Shown here: positions 28,583 through 35,944 of the stretch, piece after piece
Layout of the letters: each line of letters starts with the position of its first letter
Numbering within the stretch: position 1 is the stretch's first letter
NCBI GenBank assembly: GCA_021199655.1
Contig: JAJQHQ010000059.1
Span: 20,530 to 84,529 of the forward strand
DNA from: Lachnospiraceae bacterium
Lineage (GTDB): Bacteria > Bacillota > Clostridia > Lachnospirales > Lachnospiraceae
DNA: 64,000 nucleotides
Direction: 5' to 3'
The notes under the pieces: model-generated
Seen by the model: the letters and a program-made list of their open reading frames with translations, nothing else
The model's database searches: none
Told to the model about the DNA's origin: nothing
Position numbers and translations under genes: made by a program

Positions 28583-29029
28583 ATGGATTATTATACTTAT
28601 CAGAATATAATTATCGGAATAATCGTATTTTTGGTTTTACTCCTGATTTTTTTAATGGTGATATATTGCAAAAAAAAGAAAGAGGACGAGCGGGATGCTG
28701 AAAAATCGGGAGAGACCGAAGATGATTCCTGGCATATGGATCCCTTTGCCGGTCCTGTTCACGAAGAGAAAAAAGCGGAGGGCAAAACAGAAGAAAAAGA
28801 ATCCTCAGGTGTCAAAGTGAAATTTGGCCGGGGCTACGGCGAAGGATCCGGTTCGAATGATAATAAAAGGAAAGAAAGCGGAGCAGTAAAAGAGACAGAG
28901 GAATTATATCGTCTGGAAAAAGAAGAGGACAGAATATCCTGCCCCGGCTGTGGAGTGGAAAATCCGACGGAAAACAGGAACTGCATGTTGTGTGGAAGGA
29001 TACTTCCGAGACCTTCAAAAAGTAAATAG
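28583..29029 (+). CDS. Single-pass membrane protein with C-terminal zinc ribbon
   Basis: A 148-residue protein with an N-terminal membrane helix (about residues 8-30, IIIGIIVFLVLLLIFLMVIY), a highly charged linker, and a C-terminal CxxC-x10-CxxC zinc ribbon (CPGCGVENPTENRNCMLC). The segment VKVKFGRGYGE in the linker resembles the end of the preceding membrane protein. Topology is probably a short outside N-terminus with the ribbon in the cytoplasm. Zinc-ribbon proteins of this kind often accompany FHA, kinase and von Willebrand A genes in bacterial signalling clusters. Confidence 0.7.
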   Translation: MDYYTYQNIIIGIIVFLVLLLIFLMVIYCKKKKEDERDAEKSGETEDDSWHMDPFAGPVHEEKKAEGKTEEKESSGVKVKFGRGYGEGSGSNDNKRKESGAVKETEELYRLEKEEDRISCPGCGVENPTENRNCMLCGRILPRPSKSK

Positions 29030-29043
29030 TGAGGGAGAAAAAG

Positions 29044-29697
29044 ATGTTTTGTAAATACTGCGGAAGAAAGATCAAAGAAACAGATACGAAATGTCCATAC
29101 TGCGGCGGAAAACGGGCGCCGATGCAGGCTGCGATCGAAATAAAAGAATTGCTCGGCGAAAAAAAACCTGCTATGTCTGAAAAACCGGGACGGGAACAAC
29201 AGGAGCACGGTGACTCTTCAAACTGGGAAAATGTGGAAATAATGCCGGAATCTGAGGAAGAAAGACCCAAAACAAAGGAGTTGCAGAAGCGGGTAAGAAG
29301 ACTGGAGCGATACGCCCATTTGCAATTTCGGATTTTAGGAGTTTTTGCTTTACTTTTGCTGCTGCTGTTTCTGGCTGTCATCATATCCGGAGCACTGATC
29401 AACGGAAAAATCCGTAAGCTGGACGTCGACGCTCTGGAGCAGAGAATCGAACTTCAGGAAGAAGCAATGCAAAAGATGCAGAGTTCCGTAATGAAGTTAG
29501 AAGAGGATGCTGAGCTGGCTGTTTCCAGTAATTCCGGATCGGATTCAGATAAAGACGAGTCTGAAGCCGAAAGTGAGACAGAGACCGAAAACGAGACAGA
29601 GAGCGAAAGCGAAACAGAGACCGAAAGCGAAACAGAAACCGAAAGTAACACGGGAACTCAAGATCGAGACAAAAACCCGAACAGGAAAGATGCCTGA
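29044..29697 (+). CDS. Zinc-ribbon membrane protein with acidic Ser/Thr/Glu tail
   Basis: This 217-residue protein is a mirror of the previous one: an N-terminal zinc ribbon (FCKYCGRKIKETDTKCPYCG), a charged linker, a coiled-coil-like stretch, one membrane helix (about residues 95-120, ILGVFALLLLLLFLAVII), a second coiled coil and a strongly acidic tail of alternating Glu, Ser and Thr. I start it at ATG 29044, which has GAGGGAGA upstream; a GTG at 29029 overlaps the previous stop and is the alternative. The tail would lie outside the cell if the ribbon is inside. Repetitive coding in the tail suggests length variation. Confidence 0.7.
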   Translation: MFCKYCGRKIKETDTKCPYCGGKRAPMQAAIEIKELLGEKKPAMSEKPGREQQEHGDSSNWENVEIMPESEEERPKTKELQKRVRRLERYAHLQFRILGVFALLLLLLFLAVIISGALINGKIRKLDVDALEQRIELQEEAMQKMQSSVMKLEEDAELAVSSNSGSDSDKDESEAESETETENETESESETETESETETESNTGTQDRDKNPNRKDA

Positions 29698-29718
29698 GGC
29701 ACAACCACGTCGGTTAAT

Positions 29719-30696
29719 ATGGCTAAGGAGAAGCAATTCTTTATGCTGCGAAATAAAAAAGAATCAGAGGAAGGTCTGTTTCTGGATTATCTGGGAACGA
29801 TCGTGAATGTTTACAGTGAAAAGCTGGAAGGAAAGGGTGAGGACGCGTTTGTAAGCCTCGCGGTGGAAAATGGAGCTATGATCGGATGTCTGGATGGGTG
29901 CGGCGGAATCGGCTCCAGAAGATATGCTGCTTTTGATTCGCATACAGGCGCTTATGTGGCATCCAGAGTCGCGGCTCAGGCGGCATCAGAATGGTTCCTG
30001 ACCGGTATGGAATGGGGAGCGCTTTCTTCCCTGTCTGAAAAAGCGCTTGCAGCACTGATTCAAAAGGCACTGCAGGCCTGTAAGGGGATGGAACCGGTAT
30101 CTTCCGGCTTAAAAGGAGCACTGACCAGAGATTTTCCTACTACGTTGACTCTTGCACTGGCAGATCTGACTTCTGTGTTTTTCTACTGGGCAGGAGATTC
30201 CAGAGGATATTTGCTTGACAAAAACGGACTTCATCAGATGACCGCGGATGATGTTGAACAGCAGGATGCCATGCTAAATCTTCTGGACGACAGTCCGCTT
30301 AAGAACGTGGTTTCGGCATCAAAAAGCTTCGTTATCCATAAACGGAAAATCACCCTGCAGAATCCGGGTATTCTTCTCACCTGCACGGACGGCTGTTTTG
30401 GATATCTGAATTCTCCGATGGCTTTTGAGTGGATGTTACTGGATACCATGCAGCTTGCAAAGTCACCGTCTGAATGGGAAAAGCTTTTAAAGGAAAGAAT
30501 GACCGCTGTTGCAGGCGATGATTTCACACTGCTTGCGATGGTGCTTGGATATTCGGATTTTCTTCATATGAAGCAGGATTTTGGCGACAGATATGCGAAA
30601 ATGACATCCGGATTTCGGCAGGCCGATAGTGACAGGGCACGGATGGCATGGTGGAGTGAATATAAAACAGAATATGAAAAATATAAACAACTGTGA
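29719..30696 (+). CDS. PP2C-like serine/threonine phosphatase
   Basis: A 325-residue soluble protein with the PP2C metal-site pattern: GKGEDAFVSL in place of the usual GxxxND, GCLDGCGG in place of DGMGG, the mid-domain WAGDSRGYLL with the metal Asp, LLTCTDGCFGYL, and the closing AGDDFTLLAM for the DDxT motif. All four acidic clusters are present, so catalysis is plausible. The ATG at 29719 has a weak ribosome binding site; ATG 29743, 12 bases after AAGGAG, is an alternative that removes eight residues. It precedes the kinase gene, the usual phosphatase-kinase pairing. Confidence 0.85.
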   Translation: MAKEKQFFMLRNKKESEEGLFLDYLGTIVNVYSEKLEGKGEDAFVSLAVENGAMIGCLDGCGGIGSRRYAAFDSHTGAYVASRVAAQAASEWFLTGMEWGALSSLSEKALAALIQKALQACKGMEPVSSGLKGALTRDFPTTLTLALADLTSVFFYWAGDSRGYLLDKNGLHQMTADDVEQQDAMLNLLDDSPLKNVVSASKSFVIHKRKITLQNPGILLTCTDGCFGYLNSPMAFEWMLLDTMQLAKSPSEWEKLLKERMTAVAGDDFTLLAMVLGYSDFLHMKQDFGDRYAKMTSGFRQADSDRARMAWWSEYKTEYEKYKQL

Positions 30697-30753
30697 TAAT
30701 GCGAGACAGCTGCTTATGTGAGACAGCGAAAGAAGAGACGGAGAGGGTCCGAA

Positions 30754-31794
30754 ATGGCGGAATTCATTAACGGATATAAGCTGGATGCACCGCTGAAAAC
30801 AGATAACAGCGGATTTTCAAAATGGGGATTTGCCAGCTTAAACGCAAAGAAATATTTTATTAAGGAATTTTTAAGCCCGGTCTATCCGGCGGACGCAAAG
30901 CTGCTCGGTGAGGAACTGACGCAGAAAAGGAAGGCATCCTGCGAAAAATATGTCACTGAAAAACGGCTGCTGTTTGCTGCAATCAATAAAGCTTCCGACG
31001 GCAATATTGTCCACATCGAGCACTTTTTCCGCTATGGAAGCAAATATTACATAGTGATGGAAAAAGTGGAAGCAGTCAGCAGGCTGGATGTCCTCGCCCT
31101 GCCATTGGAGGGAAAGATTTTTATCTGTATGATTCTGGCACACGCGGTATCTGGCCTTCACCAGGCAGGGCTGGTACATGCGGATCTGAAGCTGGATAAT
31201 GTGATCTTTTATAAGACGAAAGACGATAAAATCGGAGCAAAGATCATTGATCTGGATACCTGCTTCTGGGAAACATTTCCGCCGAAGTCGGAAGAAGAAA
31301 TTACCGGAGATCAGATCTATATGGCGCCGGAGACATTCCTGCTGCTTGCCGAAGAGGAAGGAACTCTGACGCGAAAAATAGATGTTTACGCGATGGGAAT
31401 CATTTTTCACCAGATTCTGACCGGATCCTTACCGGGATTTGATACTGATCAATATCAGTATCCTTATGAAGCGCTCCTGAATGGGGAAAAACTGAGAATC
31501 GACAGCTGCTACGGCAGATGGATATCAGAGCTGATCAACAGCATGCTGCAGCGGGGACCAGATGACCGAATCAGTATGGAGATCGTGTGTACACAGCTTC
31601 GTATCCTGTACCGAAAACTGAGCGGCTTGCCGGATGAGGATTTTTCTTACTCCGGAGACATTCCCTATGCGAAGAAGGATTCCCGTTCAGAGAAAGATTC
31701 CCGTTCAGAAAAGGCGTTCCGTTCCGAGGACGCGTCCGGGAAACACAAGACAGACAATTCGTTCTTCCGCTATGCCGGAGAGGATGACCTGTAA
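30754..31794 (+). CDS. Serine/threonine protein kinase (Hanks-like)
   Basis: A 346-residue kinase. The ATP lysine is Lys37 in KYFIKEFL, the catalytic loop is HADLKLDN with Asp144, Lys146 and Asn149, the DFG triad is changed to DLD (Asp166), the activation segment ends in YMAPETF, and DVYAMGIIFHQILTG is the helix F motif. The glycine loop is loose (TDNSGFSKWG). There is no membrane helix, so it is cytoplasmic, unlike PrkC or PknB. The C-terminus has a short repetitive tail (KDSRSEK twice, then AFRSE). ATG 30754 follows GAGAGGG. It sits between the phosphatase and the vWA gene. Confidence 0.87.
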   Translation: MAEFINGYKLDAPLKTDNSGFSKWGFASLNAKKYFIKEFLSPVYPADAKLLGEELTQKRKASCEKYVTEKRLLFAAINKASDGNIVHIEHFFRYGSKYYIVMEKVEAVSRLDVLALPLEGKIFICMILAHAVSGLHQAGLVHADLKLDNVIFYKTKDDKIGAKIIDLDTCFWETFPPKSEEEITGDQIYMAPETFLLLAEEEGTLTRKIDVYAMGIIFHQILTGSLPGFDTDQYQYPYEALLNGEKLRIDSCYGRWISELINSMLQRGPDDRISMEIVCTQLRILYRKLSGLPDEDFSYSGDIPYAKKDSRSEKDSRSEKAFRSEDASGKHKTDNSFFRYAGEDDL

Positions 31795-31826
31795 TAGAGA
31801 AACAGACAAAAGAGGAGGAATTAAAA

Positions 31827-32513
31827 ATGCAGACAGAATTTAAAATGACCTACAATGTGGACATGGTGTTTTGTATCGATGCGACAGGAAGTATGTCTCC
31901 GGTAATTGATCTGGTCAAAAAGAACGCGCTGAACTTTTACAATGATGTGCAGACCGTCATGAGAAAAAAAGGGAAGGTAATCAACTCTCTGCGCGTTCGT
32001 GCGATTGCGTTCCGGGATTATCTTGCAGATGGAGATGACGCCATGCTGCTGACAAATTTTTTTGATCTTCCCGATCAGGCTGATGATTTTTCGAGATGCA
32101 TTAAAAGCATCCGCGCAACAGGCGGCGGGGATGAGCCGGAGGATGGTCTGGAAGCACTTGGCTATGCGATCAAATCGAAGTGGAATATGGAAGCAAAGAA
32201 AAAACGTCAGATCATCGTCGTGTGGACGGATGCTTCTACTCATGAAATCGGGTACGGACGTTCTGAAAAGAACTATCCTCAAAAGATGGCCCGGGATTTT
32301 TCGGAGCTGACAAGCTGGTGGGGGAATAATCAGATGGAAGGTTTTATAGATCAGGCTGCAAAACGATTGATCCTCTTTGCGCCGGAAGCCCCATACTGGT
32401 CGCAGGTGGCGGATAACTGGGATAATGTGATTCATTGCCCGTCTCAGGCGGGGAAAGGCGTAGCCGAACTGGACTATAATCAGATCATCGATACGATCTC
32501 AAATACGATCTAA
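31827..32513 (+). CDS. von Willebrand factor A domain protein (TerY-like)
   Basis: This 228-residue protein is essentially one vWA domain. The MIDAS motif DATGSMS begins at Asp18, and the later metal-contact threonine and aspartate lie in IRATGGGDEPEDGLEA and VVWTDASTHE. It carries no signal peptide or membrane helix. A vWA protein next to a PP2C phosphatase and a protein kinase is the TerY-P arrangement known from tellurite-type gene clusters, but no TerD or TerC homologue is present here. It probably serves as a metal-dependent adaptor. GAGGAGG lies before the start. Confidence 0.85.
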   Translation: MQTEFKMTYNVDMVFCIDATGSMSPVIDLVKKNALNFYNDVQTVMRKKGKVINSLRVRAIAFRDYLADGDDAMLLTNFFDLPDQADDFSRCIKSIRATGGGDEPEDGLEALGYAIKSKWNMEAKKKRQIIVVWTDASTHEIGYGRSEKNYPQKMARDFSELTSWWGNNQMEGFIDQAAKRLILFAPEAPYWSQVADNWDNVIHCPSQAGKGVAELDYNQIIDTISNTI

Positions 32514-32642
32514 TGCCGGATAAGGAAGCTTTTACTTCGTGTGCAGGGCCTATACTCAGAGAATGCCGGTTTTCAGAAGAAAACTGCGTATTTGGATGCA
32601 GCGCAGAGCATTTGTCACTATTCTGCAGGAGGAGCGAACAGG

Positions 32643-34595
32643 ATGAACAGAGAAAACTATGGGATGATAACCGGCCTCACCGGTGAATACGCCGGACGCA
32701 GACTGCGTCTGCACGCGGGTGAAACAGTATGGTTTGGCAGTGATTCCCGCAATGATGCGGTTTTAAGAGGAGAAAACATTTCCCCTCTGCACTGCGGGAT
32801 TTCCTGCGACCCGGAAAATAACTGCTTCTGGGTGGCATGCGAGTCTGAATTCGGTGTCCTTGTGGATGGTGAAAAACGGATGCGAAAAGGCACGGAAATC
32901 CGTATGCCTTCCGGCACGCAAATTCAACTTGGCAGTTATCTTTTTGAACTCTCCTGCGCAGGGGTGGCGCAGGAGAGCAAATATCAAGGGAATGATGCTG
33001 GAAACGGTTTTTACAAAGATGTTTCGGGCGTTTCCCCTGAATTTCCGCGTCGAATATCGCATTTTTCTTCTAAATATATTGGGATTGGCGGGGCTGTTCT
33101 GGCTGTCCTTTTGGCTATTGGTGTGTGGACAGTTGTATTTTTTCCCGGTGGCAGTTTAAAGAATGAAAGCACAGAATCTGTTTCCGCAGATGCTGACCGC
33201 TTGATATCATCGGGGGAGGAAGATGAGGACAGCTTAAATAACGGCCTGGAGGCAGTTGACGAGAATACGGATGGTAATGATGCAGAAGAAGTGGATTCTG
33301 CGGACAGCCTCGCCAGTGACAATTCCGCTGATCAGGGGTTGATTTCATCAGATGTGGAAAGTACGGATTATCCGCCCGGGAATCCTCTTGAATTTGAAGA
33401 CAGTGAATTAAAAGAGTGTGTCCTGGTACAGAACGGCTATTCGACAGCAGCGGAACCGACAGATCTGCTCTGCGAGTCGATTACGGAGCTGGATGCTTCT
33501 GAATATGAATTGACTACTCTGGCGGATCTGAGCTACTTTCCAAATCTGGAAATTCTTACAATAGATAATTCCGGTGAGGATATTGATCTCAAAGGGATTA
33601 ATAAAGCCACAAAGCTGAAAAAGCTGACTTTGAAAAATTGCTATATGAACGATATCGAACGTCTCGCTGAGCTGACAGACCTGGAATACCTCGATCTTTC
33701 TACTTCATATTTAGGGAGAGGCAATGGTATACGTGATTATTCACCGCTTACGAATTTAAAAAAATTGAAGTATCTGGATCTGAGCTGGAACACCGAAGCG
33801 AGTTTTATCGGGCATAGCGCAGTGGATGGTGAATTTCTCAACAGCCTGACTTCTCTGGAAGAACTGAACATCTACAGGATGAAAATAACAGATTATTCTC
33901 TGTCAGCCCTTTCCTGCTTGAAACGGTTGAAGATCAGTGACTGTGACCTGACAGAAATACTTCAGCAGATGGACACAAGCGGCGCTTTATCAGAACTCGT
34001 TTATCTGGAAGCAGATGTTCATGTGGATATGACAGATGAATGTGAGATGAACTATCTCTCCAGGGCAGCAAATCTTGAGACAGCCTTTCTTGAGATTGAC
34101 CAGCTGACAACTTTGGAGGGCTTTGCCAGTCTGCAGAATCTGAAAACACTGCATTTGACAAATGGTTATTATCTGTCTCTTGCGGAATGGGATAACATTG
34201 GAAAGCTGGTAAATCTGGAAGAGCTTACATTTAACTTAAGTGCGAACAGGAACGAAAGCACGCAGCAGGCAGATGATTATCGGTTTATAAATAATCTGGT
34301 GAATCTGAAAAGATTAAGTATTTATGTTTATGACGGAATGGCTGTCAGCTCTTTTGAAAATCTGAAGAAACTTGAAGAATTGCATGTCAAAGGGGACAAT
34401 TACAGCAGGTATGTAATTGATATTTCCGGTATTGAGAATCTGACGTCTTTGCAGGAATTTGGCGTTTATTATGTTAATGTGAAAAGTACAGCGCCTCTGG
34501 ATGATCTGGATACTCTCTCTGTAGTGGAATACGGATTAGGAAGCGATTTTTATTTTGATGAGGATGGCGCATGGGCAAGGGGAATAATGTACTGA
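32643..34595 (+). CDS. FHA domain - membrane helix - leucine-rich-repeat protein
   Basis: A 650-residue protein in four parts: an N-terminal FHA domain (about 1-105), one membrane helix (about 142-163, IGIGGAVLAVLLAIGVWTVV), an acidic Ser/Asp-rich linker (165-245) and a C-terminal leucine-rich-repeat region (about 265-640; for example LEILTIDNSG, LEYLDLSTSYLG and LKYLDLSWN). The positive-inside rule puts FHA in the cytoplasm and the repeats outside. The FHA core is recognisable (FGSDSRND, ISPLHCG, FGVLVDG) but the usual phosphothreonine-binding Arg of the GR motif is Ser and the SRxH motif reads SPLH. ATG 32643 is 8 bases after GGAGGAG. Bases 32514-32642 hold no other gene. Confidence 0.82.
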   Translation: MNRENYGMITGLTGEYAGRRLRLHAGETVWFGSDSRNDAVLRGENISPLHCGISCDPENNCFWVACESEFGVLVDGEKRMRKGTEIRMPSGTQIQLGSYLFELSCAGVAQESKYQGNDAGNGFYKDVSGVSPEFPRRISHFSSKYIGIGGAVLAVLLAIGVWTVVFFPGGSLKNESTESVSADADRLISSGEEDEDSLNNGLEAVDENTDGNDAEEVDSADSLASDNSADQGLISSDVESTDYPPGNPLEFEDSELKECVLVQNGYSTAAEPTDLLCESITELDASEYELTTLADLSYFPNLEILTIDNSGEDIDLKGINKATKLKKLTLKNCYMNDIERLAELTDLEYLDLSTSYLGRGNGIRDYSPLTNLKKLKYLDLSWNTEASFIGHSAVDGEFLNSLTSLEELNIYRMKITDYSLSALSCLKRLKISDCDLTEILQQMDTSGALSELVYLEADVHVDMTDECEMNYLSRAANLETAFLEIDQLTTLEGFASLQNLKTLHLTNGYYLSLAEWDNIGKLVNLEELTFNLSANRNESTQQADDYRFINNLVNLKRLSIYVYDGMAVSSFENLKKLEELHVKGDNYSRYVIDISGIENLTSLQEFGVYYVNVKSTAPLDDLDTLSVVEYGLGSDFYFDEDGAWARGIMY

Positions 34596-34617
34596 TATTG
34601 TGCGGAGGAAAATGGAT

Positions 34618-35898
34618 ATGAAACAGGAGCAATATGGAGTGGTCACTGGTCTTACCGGTGAATATGCGGGGCGCAGGCTGCGTATGAACGCTAATGAGAC
34701 ACTATGGTTTGGCAGCGATTCCCGCAATAATGCAGTTTTAAGAGGGGAAAACATTTCCCCTCTGCATTGCGGAATTTCCTGCGACCCGGAAAATAACTGC
34801 TTCTGGGTGGCGTGTGAGTCTGAATTCGGTGTCCTTGTGGATGGAGTAAAACGGCTGCGAAAAGGTACTGAGGTCCGTTTGCCTTCCGGCACGCAGATTC
34901 AACTTGGCAGTTATCTTTTTAAACTCTCCTGCGCAGGGGCTGTGCAGGAAAGCGGTGATCACGAAAATAGCACAAGGAGAGATTTTTATAGAGACAGTTC
35001 GAAAAACAGAAGATATGAGGTATCCGAACCGGAACCTGGGTATTCAGAGACAGAATCGGGAAAAACTCATATTACTTCAAAACATATTGGTATTTGCTGC
35101 GCTGCTGCGGTGGCCCTTATGTTTATTTGTGTGACCGCGGCTGTCATGGTCAATAATGGCAGATCAGATAATGAGAATACCGAATATATATACGTTGAAA
35201 CAGAGCTTTCGGAGACATCCGGGGAGGTAACTGTAAACAGCCAGGATGATAGTTTGGAGACTTCCAATGAGAATAATAATAAAGAGATAGAGATTGTCGG
35301 GGACGATATTGCGACTGCTACTGGTTCTATTATGCTTGACGGAGGCGAAACAGTATCTATTGCTTTGGATTCCAACGGATTCTCGGAGGGCAGTCAGATA
35401 ACATATTATTATAATAGTGATGACGAATATTATACAATTTACAGATACTCTGACTATTCGTTGTATCGTGATGACTATACCTGGGTGTCGTTTCAGAAAA
35501 CGGATGGGGTAGTTGATTACAGGCTTAGATATGAAATCTACGATTGTGACATGACGGATGAGAAACTTGCAAATGAATTAGCAAGTTATGATCTTTTTCA
35601 TCAAGATGATTTGGTAATGGGAGATATTTGTACTTTTAAATGGAATAGTGTTAGCTATAAGTATTTTACAGCTACTCATCTCTTTGATCGGGTGTACAAT
35701 GACGATGATTTTTGTTGCGACGCGCATTATTGCGTATATATTGTCTGGTGGGAACAGGAGGGTAATATTGTTTCCGCGTCCTTGAATCTCTGTATTGAGA
35801 CAGAACTGGGGGGAAGCGTTAGCTGGCCTGAGCCTGGCATAGATTTGCTTATTTATTTGATTGGAGCTGTTGAAGGCAGTGAATTCTATAGCGGTTGA
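34618..35898 (+). CDS. Second FHA domain - membrane helix protein
   Basis: A 426-residue protein whose FHA domain (about 1-105) is nearly identical to that of the preceding gene, at DNA level too, followed by a membrane helix (about 153-177, IGICCAAAVALMFICVTAAVMV) and a different outside domain of about 230 residues that I do not recognise. That domain is rich in Tyr and Asp (DDEYYTIYRYSDYSLY) and seems to be all beta. The start at 34618 aligns with the paralogue and has GGAGGA 8 bases upstream. The same substitutions of FHA loop residues occur here. Confidence 0.78.
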   Translation: MKQEQYGVVTGLTGEYAGRRLRMNANETLWFGSDSRNNAVLRGENISPLHCGISCDPENNCFWVACESEFGVLVDGVKRLRKGTEVRLPSGTQIQLGSYLFKLSCAGAVQESGDHENSTRRDFYRDSSKNRRYEVSEPEPGYSETESGKTHITSKHIGICCAAAVALMFICVTAAVMVNNGRSDNENTEYIYVETELSETSGEVTVNSQDDSLETSNENNNKEIEIVGDDIATATGSIMLDGGETVSIALDSNGFSEGSQITYYYNSDDEYYTIYRYSDYSLYRDDYTWVSFQKTDGVVDYRLRYEIYDCDMTDEKLANELASYDLFHQDDLVMGDICTFKWNSVSYKYFTATHLFDRVYNDDDFCCDAHYCVYIVWWEQEGNIVSASLNLCIETELGGSVSWPEPGIDLLIYLIGAVEGSEFYSG

Positions 35899-35944
35899 AT
35901 GAATATAAAGGTATATTTTATTCCTGCCTGGAGGACAAGAATTT

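Noticed and set aside
29719..32513. A true tellurite-resistance (Ter) cluster
   Set aside because: The phosphatase, kinase and vWA genes fit the TerY-P layout, but no TerC, TerD or ATP-grasp gene is found in the window.
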